A DNA stretch of 64,000 bases from contig NZ_CP048405.1 of NCBI RefSeq assembly GCF_014084125.1, positions 5,084,001-5,148,000 on the forward strand, written 5' to 3'. A model generated the notes under the pieces. That model worked only from the letters and a program-made list of their open reading frames with translations, made no database searches and was not told the origin of the DNA. This stretch comes from Streptacidiphilus sp. PB12-B1b (lineage in GTDB: Bacteria; Actinomycetota; Actinomycetes; Streptomycetales; Streptomycetaceae). Positions 8,498-17,131 of the stretch are shown here, piece after piece; position 1 is the stretch's first letter, and each line of letters begins with the position of its first letter. A program made the position numbers and the translations under genes.

Positions 8498-10582
8498 CTA
8501 GAAGCCGTGGACGTCGCGGAGCTCCCGGCGCGTGCACACGCCGAGCTTCCGGTAGATCTTCCCCAGGTGGTATTCGACCGCCTTCGCACTGATCCTCAGC
8601 TCCTCGGCGACTTGACGATTGGTCAGCCCGGAGACGACCAGCCCGGCCACGGTCGCCTCGCGCTCGGTCAGGGCGATGTCGGGGCAGGGGGCCGGCGCCC
8701 GGGTGACGGCCGCCCGGTCCTCGGCGCAGCCGCGGACGAAGGCGAGTGCGCCGAGCGAGGCGAAGGCGTCCTGTGCCCGCTGGAGCCGGGCGAGACCCGT
8801 CGCCGTCCTGCCTCGGGCACACAGGAACCGGCCGTAGGCGTGGTCCAGTTGGGCCCGGTGCAGGGGCGGCAGCTGCGCGCAGCCCTCGGCGGCCGACAGG
8901 GCCGCCTGGTACGCCTCCCCTGCCGCGACCGGGTCGCGCCGAAGCTCGGCGGCCCGGCCCGTGAGCCGGTGGTAGGCGACCCTCAGGTACGGCAGGCCGT
9001 CCGCGCATGCGTGCAACTCCGCCAGCGCGGTGGGTTCGACGGTCGAGGTCTCGATCAGCGCCTCCGCGTACACCGGCAGCCACAGCGGCGCGAACTTGGC
9101 CGGGGCGTCCTCCTGGCCGACGGAGCCGGTGGGCGGCCAGGTGATGGCGGCGAGGATGTCGGCGTGGCGGCGGTGGGCCAGCAGGGCGAGGGCGTCCGCG
9201 AAGGCGGCGATGGTGGGGCGGTCGGGGTCCGCCGATGCGGTCGCGGTGCTCGCGGGCAGCCGCGCCCCGCGCCGGGGGGCCGGGCCGGTTCCGCGCACGG
9301 CCGAGAGCATGGACCGCAGGGCCTGCCCGACCGTGTCGCCGCCGGTCTCGTCGATGCGGTCCAGCGCGTGGTCGGCCCGCTGCCAGTCGCCGAGTTGGAC
9401 GTACGCCAACGCCAGCCGCTCCAGTGCACGCAACCGGTCCGGGTGCCCGGGATCGGCGTCGTGGAGCCGGACCAGGCCGTCCAGATCCCTTACCGCCGAC
9501 TCCAGTTCGCCCGCCAGCAAACAGCTTTCGCCCCGCAGCAGCACCAGCCCGGAGTCCCGGAGCGCCGACGGGCCCGCGTCGGCGAGCTCGGCGTGCCCGT
9601 CGAGGGCGTGCAGCACGGCAAGCGGGCCATCCACGTAGCCACGGCCCGCCAGCAGCAGCCGTTGCGCCATGCGGACCTGCACGGCATCGCAACTCCCGGC
9701 GTCCAAGGCCCTGGTGGCGGCCTTGATGGCGGCTCGGCCCCGTGCCGTCCGACAGGCCACGGCGGCCTCCACGGTAGCGATCGCCCCGGCGGCCGAGGCG
9801 GCGTCCGAAGCCGCGTCCAGCTGCAGGTGCGTGTGCCCGGCGTCGTGGGCGCGGCCTGCAGCACGCAGGTGGTCGACGGCCGCGCCGAGGCGGTCTTCGA
9901 GCAGGGCCCGGCCTGCCAGGGCGCAGTACCGCAGCGGCGACGGCGGCAACTCCTCGACCCGGGCCCACAGATCGCCGTCGCTGAGCCGCTCGCCGTACAC
10001 GTCGTGCATCGCAGCCAGCAGCAAGCGGCGTTCCCGCTCGGCTCGCTCGGTGCTCAGGTCGGCCGCCCACAGCAGCAGCTGACGTGTCGTCATACTGATC
10101 TCGCTGTCGGGGGCGTGGCCGTCGAGGGCGGCCTCCTCCAGGGCGGCGGCCAAGGCCGGATCGGGGCGGTCGGCCGCCAGGGCGCGATGGGCCAGCGCCG
10201 GACGCGGTTCGAGCACCTCGGCGGCGGCCCGGTGCAGCGCCCGCCAACGCGTCGGGCTCAACCGGCCGCGCACCATACGGCCGTCGCTCTCCCGAGCCAG
10301 CGCGATCAGGCCGGTCTGCTGCGAGCCGGTGTGCTGCGGACCGTCCACCGACACGACCAGGCCGAGGCCGAGCAGCAGACTGAAGATCCGCGCGGACGCC
10401 GGAACCGCGGCGACACGCGCCACCGTGGCCAGGGGCTGCTGACCGGCCAGGACGCACAGCGCCTCCAGCAGCGCGCTGCTCCCCTGGCAGAGGCGGTCCG
10501 CGATCAGCAGCCGCCGCTCGGCGTCGTCACCGGACGCGGCCTGCCCGCCTGGTTCCCAGAACTCGCCTGGTTCCCAGTACAT
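8498..10582 (-). CDS. Large LuxR-family regulator without recognisable ATPase motif
   Basis: 694 residues ending in a NarL/LuxR helix-turn-helix (LTEREATVAGLVVSGLTNRQ, then KAVEYHLGKIYRKLGVCTRR, about 630-690). The rest is alpha-helical and TPR-like ([19 protein letters not shown]). No Walker A or B motif is visible, so it resembles the C-terminal two-thirds of LAL regulators. Region 180-260 (RQLLLWAADLSTERAERERR) matches the protein at 35935-38232 (LLLWSADMSVHQQDRERR), showing the two are paralogues on either side of the eCIS island. It is divergent from the sheath gene with a 394-bp gap, so it is a prime candidate for controlling the eCIS operon. The N-terminus has a curious WEPGEFWEPG repeat. 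Confidence 0.82.
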   Translation of the reverse strand: MYWEPGEFWEPGGQAASGDDAERRLLIADRLCQGSSALLEALCVLAGQQPLATVARVAAVPASARIFSLLLGLGLVVSVDGPQHTGSQQTGLIALARESDGRMVRGRLSPTRWRALHRAAAEVLEPRPALAHRALAADRPDPALAAALEEAALDGHAPDSEISMTTRQLLLWAADLSTERAERERRLLLAAMHDVYGERLSDGDLWARVEELPPSPLRYCALAGRALLEDRLGAAVDHLRAAGRAHDAGHTHLQLDAASDAASAAGAIATVEAAVACRTARGRAAIKAATRALDAGSCDAVQVRMAQRLLLAGRGYVDGPLAVLHALDGHAELADAGPSALRDSGLVLLRGESCLLAGELESAVRDLDGLVRLHDADPGHPDRLRALERLALAYVQLGDWQRADHALDRIDETGGDTVGQALRSMLSAVRGTGPAPRRGARLPASTATASADPDRPTIAAFADALALLAHRRHADILAAITWPPTGSVGQEDAPAKFAPLWLPVYAEALIETSTVEPTALAELHACADGLPYLRVAYHRLTGRAAELRRDPVAAGEAYQAALSAAEGCAQLPPLHRAQLDHAYGRFLCARGRTATGLARLQRAQDAFASLGALAFVRGCAEDRAAVTRAPAPCPDIALTEREATVAGLVVSGLTNRQVAEELRISAKAVEYHLGKIYRKLGVCTRRELRDVHGF

Positions 10583-10976
10583 GTCAGGTGCAACCTGCCT
10601 CTTCGCTCACCGTGGTCTGCTCGCATGTGGTGCTGCCGATTGTGCCGCATGGGGCGTGGCGGCGCTCCCGGCTGCGGAAAGAACATCGGGGCAGGCCAGG
10701 AGCACCGTGGGGCTCGGTGCGGGCACGGTGCGGGTTCCGGGGCCGCTCAGCGGCTGCTCGGGGACGTGCTCGGGGGTGCCGGTTGTGGCTGCGTGATCGC
10801 GCATCAGACACTGCCCGCCGCCCTGCCACGGCGTGCACGTGGAGCGGGGGCGGCGCGGTCGAGACTGGTCGTCGTCGGCCCTGTGGCCACTACGCGATCC
10901 CCCTGCGCGGTTCGCGCCCTCGGCCGACACCTCAGGGTCGGTTTCCCGTCGGTTTCGAAGGAGGGGCAGAGGGCCA
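10583..10976. promoter_or_regulatory. Divergent intergenic region between LuxR regulator and eCIS sheath operon
   Basis: A 394-bp gap with no convincing gene. Next to the LuxR start it carries a small inverted repeat, CAGGT-GCA-ACCTG (10585-10597), a possible autoregulatory site. The right end has GAAGGAGG as the sheath ribosome-binding site (about 10957-10964). No sigma-70-like promoter is obvious by eye; the eCIS promoter should lie here because all 15 downstream genes are packed head to tail. Confidence 0.5.
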
Positions 10977-12587
10977 GTGCCTACGTACCATTCCCCCGGA
11001 GTCTATGTAGAAGAGGTCTCCTCGGGCTCCCGGCCCATCGAGGGCGTGGGCACCGCGGTGTGCGCCTTCGTCGGGTTCACCGAGCGCGGAGTCTCCAACC
11101 AGCCCACGCTGGTGACCAATTGGACGCAGTACACCAAGGCGTTCGGCGGTTTCGTCGACGGTGCGCACCTGCCGCAGTCGGTGTACGGCTACTTCCTCAA
11201 CGGCGGCGGCGCCGCCTATGTGGTGCGCGTCGGCGCGCCGGAACCGCTCGACGCCTCCGCGGCGGGCGGCGGCACGCACGACCGTGCGGACGGGGGCACG
11301 GACGCCCTCGGCTCGGCCGCGGGGGGCGAACTGCCCGCAGCGGGCGGCGGCGGCCGTCCGGCCCTGCGGGCCCGGGCGTTGGAGCCCGGAGCGGCGGGCA
11401 ACGAACTGAGCGTCGAGGTCACCGAGGCGGGCGAGCCGGGCGAGGAGTTGTTCCGGCTGGTCGTCAGGCAGGGCGATCGTGAGGTGGAAGCCTTCGACAA
11501 CCTGTCGCTGCGGCGCGGCCCCCGGTACGCCGCCACCGTAGTCAAGGAGTCCTCGCAACTCATCGCGCTGGACGAGATCAAGGGCGCGCAGACGCTGGTG
11601 CCGGCCAAGGGCGCACGGGTCGTGCTGAGCGGCGGCGCGTCCTCGTCGACGGTGGTGGCCCCGGCGCCGGCCCCGGCGCCGATCACCCCGGCCGACTACG
11701 TCGGGGACACCGCCGACCGCACCGGTTTCGCCGGTCTGGAGGCGATCGAGAACGTGACCATGCTCTGCGTGCCCGATCTGATGGCCGCCTACCAGCGCGG
11801 GGCGGTGGACCTCGACGGGGTCAAGGCCGTGCAACTCGCCATGATCGCGCACTGCGAGCTGATGGCGGACCGGGTGGCGATCCTGGACGCCCCGCCCGGT
11901 CTCGGCGCCCAGCAGGTCCGCGACTGGCGCATGGACGTCGCCGGCTACGACTCCAAGTACGCGGCGCTGTACTGGCCTTGGATCAAGGTCATGGATCCCG
12001 TGCAGGGCAGGCCGGCGCTGGTGCCGCCGAGCGGCTACATCGCCGGGGTGTGGGCGCGCAGCGACGAGACCCGCGGCGTGCACAAGGCCCCGGCCAACGA
12101 GGTGGTCCGGGGCGTGATCGATCTGGAGACCACCCTCACCCGGGGCGAGCACGACCAGCTCAACCCGGTGGCCGTCAACTGCATCCGGGCCTTCCCCGGC
12201 CAGGGCATCCGGGTGTGGGGCGCGCGGACGCTCTCCAGCGATCCCGAGTGGCGCTACCTGAACGTGCGCAGGCTGTTCAACTTCGTGGAGAAGTCCATCC
12301 TCGACGGCACCAACTGGGTGGTGTTCGAGCCCAACGACCGCTTTCTGTGGGGTGCGGTGCGCCGCACCATCACCATGTTCCTGCGCCGGGTTTGGCGCAG
12401 CGGGGCGCTGTTCGGCCGTACCCCGGAGGAGGCGTTCTTCGTCAAGTGCGACGAGGAGAACAACCCTCCGGAGGACCGGGACGCGGGCATCCTCACCGTC
12501 GACATCGGCATCGCCCCGGTCAAGCCGGCGGAGTTCATCGTCTTCCGGGTCTCGCAGTACTCGCAGGGCGCGGCGCTGGACGAGTGA
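10977..12587 (+). CDS. eCIS contractile sheath protein (phage tail sheath family)
   Basis: 536 residues from a GTG at 10977, chosen because GAAGGAGG lies about 10 bp upstream and the protein then begins PTYHSPGVYVEEVSSGSRPI, the classic sheath N-terminus. The C-terminal half has the conserved sheath region (WPWIKVMDPVQGRPALVPPS, SGYIAGVWARSDETRGVHKA, NPVAVNCIRAFPGQGIRVWG). Sheath subunits polymerise around the tube and contract to drive it. An internal insert rich in Gly/Ala (residues about 85-140) is probably surface-exposed on the particle. It is the first gene of the main operon and its stop overlaps the tube start (TGATG). Only one sheath gene is present, in contrast to the several sheath genes of Afp/PVC clusters. 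Confidence 0.95.
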   Translation: MPTYHSPGVYVEEVSSGSRPIEGVGTAVCAFVGFTERGVSNQPTLVTNWTQYTKAFGGFVDGAHLPQSVYGYFLNGGGAAYVVRVGAPEPLDASAAGGGTHDRADGGTDALGSAAGGELPAAGGGGRPALRARALEPGAAGNELSVEVTEAGEPGEELFRLVVRQGDREVEAFDNLSLRRGPRYAATVVKESSQLIALDEIKGAQTLVPAKGARVVLSGGASSSTVVAPAPAPAPITPADYVGDTADRTGFAGLEAIENVTMLCVPDLMAAYQRGAVDLDGVKAVQLAMIAHCELMADRVAILDAPPGLGAQQVRDWRMDVAGYDSKYAALYWPWIKVMDPVQGRPALVPPSGYIAGVWARSDETRGVHKAPANEVVRGVIDLETTLTRGEHDQLNPVAVNCIRAFPGQGIRVWGARTLSSDPEWRYLNVRRLFNFVEKSILDGTNWVVFEPNDRFLWGAVRRTITMFLRRVWRSGALFGRTPEEAFFVKCDEENNPPEDRDAGILTVDIGIAPVKPAEFIVFRVSQYSQGAALDE

Positions 12588-13108
12588 TGTCGAGTCCGAG
12601 CTTCCCCAACGCAACCACCGCGCAGCCGTTCTCCACCGTGGCGTCCGCGCCGATCTTCGTGGTCTCCTCGAACATCCAGATCACCGGCGGTTACCAGCTG
12701 CAGAACATCGCCTTCCAGGAACTCGCCGGCATCAACAGCGAGATCAACATCGAGCAGTACGTGTCGGTGGACGCGGCCGGATTCGTCAACCACACCAAGC
12801 AGTTCGGCCTGACCAGGCCGCCGACGGTGACGCTCAAGCGCGGCCTGGACAACAGCCTGACGCTGTGGGCGTGGCACCAGATGGCCCTCGGCGGCGATCC
12901 CGGCGCCCGCGCCCAGTACCTGAGCCTGGACATCTTCGGCGGCGGGCGCGGCAGCATCCAGCACCAGCAACCGTTGATGAGCTACACGCTCATCAACGCC
13001 TGGTGCGCAAAGATCAACATCTCCTCGGCCAGGGCCGGTGAGGGAGTGGTCACCGAGGACGTCACCATCGCCTGCGACATGATCACCCAGGGTGACGGCG
13101 GCGGCTGA
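12587..13108 (+). CDS. eCIS inner tube protein 1 (gp19/Hcp-like)
   Basis: 173 residues. The ATG at 12587 overlaps the sheath TGA, implying translational coupling. The T4 gp19-type tail tube core is visible: QNIAFQELAGINSEINIEQY, FGLTRPPTVTLKRGLDNSLT and the C-terminal TEDVTIACDMI strand. It is clearly homologous to the next protein (13207-13674), which shares the KxPPTVTLKRGLD signature. One of the two is expected to form the bulk tube and the other a tube-initiator or minor ring, as with Afp1/Afp5. A long spacer with 15-bp repeats follows. Confidence 0.92.
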   Translation: MSSPSFPNATTAQPFSTVASAPIFVVSSNIQITGGYQLQNIAFQELAGINSEINIEQYVSVDAAGFVNHTKQFGLTRPPTVTLKRGLDNSLTLWAWHQMALGGDPGARAQYLSLDIFGGGRGSIQHQQPLMSYTLINAWCAKINISSARAGEGVVTEDVTIACDMITQGDGGG

Positions 13109-13141
13109 CGCGGCGGCGCTCGTGCGGCGCGAACGACATTG

Positions 13142-13178
13142 CAGGGCACGGCAGTTCAGGGCACGTCAGTTCAGGGCA
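13142..13178 (+). repeat. 15-bp direct repeat array in tube 1 / tube 2 spacer
   Basis: Two adjacent 15-mers differing at one base (CAGGGCACGGCAGTT and CAGGGCACGTCAGTT) are followed by a partial third (CAGGGCA). They lie in the 98-bp spacer between the two tube genes, upstream of the second gene's GAGAGGGG ribosome-binding site. Confidence 0.75.
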
Positions 13179-13206
13179 ATCCGAGTGGAGAGGGGTGGCA
13201 GGCCAG

Positions 13207-13674
13207 ATGGCGGTCGCCAGCGGCAACCCGACGGTGATGAGCGCGTCGACCTTCGTGATCCAGGTGGACGGGATCCAGGTCGCCACGTTCAGCGAACTGT
13301 CCGGGATCAACACCGAGGTCGAATCGGTGGAGTACATCTCCACCGGCCCCGGGGGAATCGTGCACACCAAGCAGTACGGCAAGACCAAACCGCCGACGGT
13401 CACGCTCAAGCGCGGCCTCGACACGCAGACGTACATGTGGTCCTGGCACCAGGCCGTGCTCCAGGGCGAGCCCACGGCCCGCAAGACCTGCTCACTGCAG
13501 CTGTTCGCGGCCTCGCAGTCGCCGAGGTCGGGGCAGCCGATCATCACCTACATCCTGGAGAACGCCTGGCCGTCGCGGCTGGAGATCGGCGGGATGAAGG
13601 CCGGCGCGACCGAAGTGGTGACCGAGACCGTGGTGCTGCACTGCGACCAGATCCTGATGCAGCCGGCCGGATGA
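13207..13674 (+). CDS. eCIS inner tube protein 2 (gp19/Hcp-like)
   Basis: 155 residues from the ATG at 13207. A GTG at 13195 is in frame, but the GAGAGGGG ribosome-binding site lies too close to it. The protein has the tube fold pattern: MSASTFVIQVDGIQVATFSE, LSGINTEVESVEYISTGPGG, KTKPPTVTLKRGLDTQTY and TEVVTETVVLHCDQI. Its length matches the 145-160 residues usual for eCIS and phage tube subunits better than tube 1 does, so this may be the main tube subunit. Located between tube 1 and the assembly-chaperone-like gene. Confidence 0.92.
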   Translation: MAVASGNPTVMSASTFVIQVDGIQVATFSELSGINTEVESVEYISTGPGGIVHTKQYGKTKPPTVTLKRGLDTQTYMWSWHQAVLQGEPTARKTCSLQLFAASQSPRSGQPIITYILENAWPSRLEIGGMKAGATEVVTETVVLHCDQILMQPAG

Positions 13675-13711
13675 CGAACCGGACGACGCCCCGGCTGAGC
13701 AAGGAGACCCC

Positions 13712-14137
13712 ATGCTGACGCACCCGTCCGCCGCCGACATCGACGGCGCGCCGCCCGGCTCGTCCGGGATGGTGACCCGCTACCCGTTCGTGCTGCCCAG
13801 GGGCTATCTGGACGATCAGGGCCGGGTGCACCGGGAGGGAGTGATGCGCCTGGCCACGGCGCGCGACGAGATCGCCAGCCAGAGCGATCCACGGGTCAGG
13901 CAGAATCCGGCCTACCTCAGCGTGCTGCTGCTGGCCCGGACGGTGACCAGGATCGGCTCCGCGCCGGGCGTGGACCACCTGGTGATCGAGGGCCTGTTCG
14001 CCTCGGATCTCGCATTCCTGCAGGACCTCTACCGGCGGATCAACCAGGACGGCCATACCGAGGCGGACGTCGCCTGCCCGGCGTGCGGACACGGATTCGC
14101 GGTGGACATCGCCGGTGATGCCCCGGGGGAATCCTGA
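13712..14137 (+). CDS. Phage tail assembly chaperone-like protein
   Basis: 141 residues. AAGGAG is well placed before the ATG. The sequence MVTRYPFVLPRGYLDDQGRV, LATARDEIASQSDPRVRQNP, VLLLARTVTRIGSAPGVDHL and FASDLAFLQDLYRRIN matches small proteins seen immediately after tube genes in actinobacterial eCIS loci and resembles tail assembly chaperones of myophages. It ends with a CPACGH motif, half of a possible metal-binding site. Its likely job is keeping tube or tape components competent for assembly. The stop overlaps the next small gene. Function is inferred from position and family resemblance. Confidence 0.75.
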   Translation: MLTHPSAADIDGAPPGSSGMVTRYPFVLPRGYLDDQGRVHREGVMRLATARDEIASQSDPRVRQNPAYLSVLLLARTVTRIGSAPGVDHLVIEGLFASDLAFLQDLYRRINQDGHTEADVACPACGHGFAVDIAGDAPGES

Positions 14138-14322
14138 CGTACACGGCCGACCGCCTCTGGGAGGAGGCCGTGTACCTCGCGTACTACCTGCACTGGCCGC
14201 TACGGGAGATCCTCGACCTCGAACATCCGGACCGAGCACGGGTGATCGAGGAGATCGGCCGCATCCACGGCCGCCTCGACAGCGGCGCGGCAGAACCCGC
14301 CTTCCAGCCCTGGCCCCCGTGA
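14134..14322 (+). CDS. DUF6760-like small eCIS protein, probable CTG start
   Basis: 62 residues: TYTADRLWEEAVYLAYYLHW, then PLREILDLEHPDRARVIEEI and GRIHGRL. This matches the short DUF6760-type proteins encoded between the tail chaperone and core genes of many eCIS loci. In this frame there is a TGA at 14119 and no ATG, GTG or TTG until a GTG in mid-domain (14170). The best start is CTG at 14134, overlapping the previous stop as CTGA, with GGGGGA 5-8 bp upstream. This gene would be missed by ATG/GTG/TTG-only gene calling. Its exact role in the particle is unknown. Confidence 0.7.
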   Translation: MTYTADRLWEEAVYLAYYLHWPLREILDLEHPDRARVIEEIGRIHGRLDSGAAEPAFQPWPP

Positions 14323-14353
14323 GCGGCGGCCCCCTGAACGGAGAGGAGACGAG

Positions 14354-16558
14354 ATGCGTTGGCTGCCCCGGCGTCGCCACCGCGAGACCCGCGACGCCCG
14401 GCCCGACCTGGGCCTGCCGCCTGGCCCCGCGCCCTGGCGACGGCTGCCGCCGCTCGCCCCGACCGTCCAGCGGCCCCCGCTCACCGCGGCCGCCTCGATG
14501 GGCGTCTTCGCCGCCGAGCGCGTCCGCCCGCTGATCCACCCGCCGGAGCGCGCCCGCCGGGCGCCACGCCCCGCGGTAAGCCCCGCGGTAAGCCCCGCGG
14601 TAAGCCCCGCAGTAGGCCCCGCGGTCCGTCAGGGCACTGACGATACCGGCGGGACGGCCGTGGAGCCGCTCACCGGCCGCGTGACGGGGCTGGTCGCGGT
14701 CCGTACCGAAGCGGCCCCGCAGCCGGTGCGGCCGTCGGAGCCGCGGCCGGTCGCGCCACCCCTGGGCCGGGCCCGCACGCGTCGGCAGGAGCCGGTACCG
14801 GACCGCCCCGCGATGCCCGCGACACCGCCTGCCGCGCCACGGCTCGCCCCGCGCGTGCTGGACGCCCCCGGGCCCCGGCCGAGCCTGCTCCAGGCCACCG
14901 ACGCGTACCTGGGCGACCCGCTGCCCGAACCCGCGCCGGCCGCGCCCGCCACCGCCGCAGCCCCCGCCCCCGCTCCGGACTCGGACTGGCTGCGCATGAT
15001 CGAGTCCTACCGTCCGCCGTGGGCATCGGCAGCCTCCGCGCCCGTGCCGCGGGCAGGCGGGCTGCCGATACCCGAGGCCGGTGCCTCCTGGTCCAGCGAG
15101 GCGGTGGCCGCACCGCCGCCCCTGCCCGCAGCCGAAGCGCGCCCCGAGGCGCCGAGGCCGACGCGCCGGGCCTCCCTGGCCGAAAGCCGACGGCTCGGCC
15201 TCGGCACTCCCCTGCGGCGGCCCACGCCGCCCGACGCCGGGCCCGCGCAGGCGGACCCGCCCAGGCCCCCTTCACCCGAAGCTGAAGCTGAAGCGAGCAC
15301 GGACGCAGACGCAGACGCAGACGCAGACAGGCCACCGCACCAGCCGCCCGCCCCGGAAGCGCCCGGGCTGGGCCTCGCCGACCCGATCGACCGGCCGCCC
15401 GTGCGCCCGTCCACCGGCGCGCCGCCCGCCCCCCGGTCGGCGCGTCGACGCACGCCGCCCGCACCGGCGGAGCCGGAACCCGTTCCCCCGGTCCCGGCCG
15501 CCGAGCCGGACGCCCCCACCGAGCCGTCTGCATCCACCGAGGCCGCCGTATGCCCGGCCGCGCCGCTCCCGGCCGTCCCCGTCTACCGCTTCGCACCCGG
15601 CACCCGCACCCGCACTTCCCCCCTCCGGTTGCGGCCCCGGCCGCAGAACGCCCGCGTCGAGCCCGGTCAGGCACCAACCACCGCGCCCCCAGGGCCCGTC
15701 CAGACACCCCCGACGGAACTCGCCGACGCCGTACGCCAGGTGCACCACGTGGACGTCTCCGATGTGCCGATCCATCGCGATCCCGAGGCGGCGGCCGAGG
15801 CGCAGGCGCTCGGCGCCCGCGCCTTCACCCGGGACGGCGAGGTCTTCCTGCCCGCCGCCGAGGGGCCGCTCGACCACCCCGTCGCCCGTGGCCTGCTCGC
15901 GCACGAACTCACCCACGCCGCCCAGCAGCGGACCTTCGGCGCGGCCCTCCCCCGTGAGGACTCCGACGCCGGCATCGCCCTGGAGGCCGTGGCGGTAACA
16001 GCCGAGCGCCGGGTCCGGGGCCTGGCCGCACCCCTGACGGCCGAGAGTTCCCCACCCCGCATCCCCCACACCGCGCCGGGCACCGCCGCGGAGGCCGCTC
16101 CCGAACCCGCATCGTGGTCCGCACCGTGGCCCGCGCCCGGGCGACCTGCCGCGCCGACGGGCGGGGTGCAGCGGCAGACCGGCGACGTGGCGGCCATGCC
16201 CGCGCCCGCGTATCCGCCGCCGCAGCCGGCAGCGCCACCCCTGCCCCCGGCCGCGCCCCCCACCGCATTCGTACCGGTCACGGCGCAGCCCCCGCCCCCG
16301 TCGGCCCAGGCGCCGGAACCGCCGCCCCCGGACACTCCGTCCCCCGCGCCCTTGGAGGCCGAACTGCTCCCGCTCCGGGACAGGCTCGTCGAGCTGTGCG
16401 CCCGGCGTCCGCTCGATCTGGACGACCCCAACGACATCGAGGAACTGGCCGTCCGGGTCTACCAGCGGATCCACGGACGGCTGCGGCGTGAGCTGCTGGT
16501 CGACCGCGAGCGCGCCGGACGGCTCGGCGAGACCGGGCCCTTCGGCTGGGCGAGATAG
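14354..16558 (+). CDS. DUF4157 'eCIS core' metalloprotease-like protein with long disordered N-terminus
   Basis: 734 residues; GGAGAGGAG precedes the ATG. About 440 N-terminal residues are Pro/Ala/Arg-rich and low in complexity, with PAVS repeats and DA and EA dipeptide runs, and are likely disordered. The DUF4157 domain follows at about 455-525 (QVHHVDVSDVPIHRDPEAAA and LLAHELTHAAQQR), with a zinc-protease HELTH at 517-521. Another Pro-rich stretch leads to a short helical C-terminus (LDDPNDIEELAVRVYQRIHG). DUF4157 proteins are markers of eCIS loci and often accompany or form part of cargo, but their role is unsettled. Such disordered extensions could act as loading signals; that is inference. 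Confidence 0.85.
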   Translation: MRWLPRRRHRETRDARPDLGLPPGPAPWRRLPPLAPTVQRPPLTAAASMGVFAAERVRPLIHPPERARRAPRPAVSPAVSPAVSPAVGPAVRQGTDDTGGTAVEPLTGRVTGLVAVRTEAAPQPVRPSEPRPVAPPLGRARTRRQEPVPDRPAMPATPPAAPRLAPRVLDAPGPRPSLLQATDAYLGDPLPEPAPAAPATAAAPAPAPDSDWLRMIESYRPPWASAASAPVPRAGGLPIPEAGASWSSEAVAAPPPLPAAEARPEAPRPTRRASLAESRRLGLGTPLRRPTPPDAGPAQADPPRPPSPEAEAEASTDADADADADRPPHQPPAPEAPGLGLADPIDRPPVRPSTGAPPAPRSARRRTPPAPAEPEPVPPVPAAEPDAPTEPSASTEAAVCPAAPLPAVPVYRFAPGTRTRTSPLRLRPRPQNARVEPGQAPTTAPPGPVQTPPTELADAVRQVHHVDVSDVPIHRDPEAAAEAQALGARAFTRDGEVFLPAAEGPLDHPVARGLLAHELTHAAQQRTFGAALPREDSDAGIALEAVAVTAERRVRGLAAPLTAESSPPRIPHTAPGTAAEAAPEPASWSAPWPAPGRPAAPTGGVQRQTGDVAAMPAPAYPPPQPAAPPLPPAAPPTAFVPVTAQPPPPSAQAPEPPPPDTPSPAPLEAELLPLRDRLVELCARRPLDLDDPNDIEELAVRVYQRIHGRLRRELLVDRERAGRLGETGPFGWAR
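14569..14628 (+). repeat. 12-bp tandem repeat encoding PAVS units
   Basis: Three exact copies of CCCCGCGGTAAG are followed by CCCCGCAGTAGG and CCCCGCGGTCCG, all in the frame of the DUF4157 gene (PAVS-PAVS-PAVS-PAVG-PAV). A 12-bp unit lets copy number change without breaking the frame. Confidence 0.85.
15279..15328 (+). repeat. Hexanucleotide microsatellites in the DUF4157 gene
   Basis: A (GAAGCT)-type run encoding EAEAEA is followed by (GACGCA) repeated four times encoding DADADADA. Both are in frame inside the disordered N-terminal region. Unit length of six preserves the frame on slippage. Confidence 0.8.
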
Positions 16559-16584
16559 CGAGAGAGACGGGAATCGAGGGAACC

Positions 16585-17118
16585 ATGAGCATGGCACGAT
16601 CGCTGCTCGGCGCGTCCGAGCAGGCCCAGAACCTGGCCGGGCCGCTGTCGGTGGGCATGAGCCACCGGTACGCGGTACTGATCGACAACGTCGCGTACCA
16701 CTTCGGCGACTGGTCCCGGGTGACCGGCCTGTCGGTGTCCTGGCAGCAGGTGGAGCACCGGGTCGGGGACCGCGGCAACCAGGTGTGGCTCTTCCCCGGC
16801 GCGACCCGGTACGAGCCGATCACGCTGAGCCGGGCGGCCGGGCCGTACTCGCGGGTGGTGCAGCACTGGCTGACGCAGACGTCCAAGAACCCGCAGCCGC
16901 AGAGCGGCACGATCCAACTGGTGGACTTCGCCGGGATCGCGATGGTCCAGTGGCGGCTCAGCGAGTTCTTCCCGATCGCCTGGTCCGTGGAGTCCTTCGA
17001 CGCGGCCGGAGGCAAGCCCGCGATCGAGACGCTCCGGCTGGCCCACACCGGCTTCCTCGAAGACGACCTCAACTCCTCGGCGACGTCTCCGACTTCACCG
17101 ATGATCTCCCCGTTCTGA
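16585..17118 (+). CDS. eCIS tail protein, gp19-like (baseplate/tube-adaptor) A
   Basis: 177 residues. Conserved tail-protein pattern: SHRYAVLIDNVAYHFGDWSR, VTGLSVSWQQVEHRVGDRGN, PGATRYEPITLSRAAGPYSR and IETLRLAHTGF. This is the T4 gp19-like fold used for Afp5-type tube-initiator or hub-adaptor subunits. It differs from the two tube proteins and pairs with the next gene, which has the same layout. The last 15 residues (SSATSPTSPMISPF) are a Ser/Pro-rich tail. ATG preceded by GAGGGAA. The two genes lie between the core protein and the LysM adaptor, as in other eCIS clusters. Confidence 0.8.
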   Translation: MSMARSLLGASEQAQNLAGPLSVGMSHRYAVLIDNVAYHFGDWSRVTGLSVSWQQVEHRVGDRGNQVWLFPGATRYEPITLSRAAGPYSRVVQHWLTQTSKNPQPQSGTIQLVDFAGIAMVQWRLSEFFPIAWSVESFDAAGGKPAIETLRLAHTGFLEDDLNSSATSPTSPMISPF

Positions 17119-17131
17119 CAGTCAGAAAGGC

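Noticed and set aside
15272-15330. Minus-strand VCVCVCV-type peptide
   Set aside because: It is the reverse translation of the GACGCA hexamer run in the DUF4157 gene, not a Cys-rich gene.
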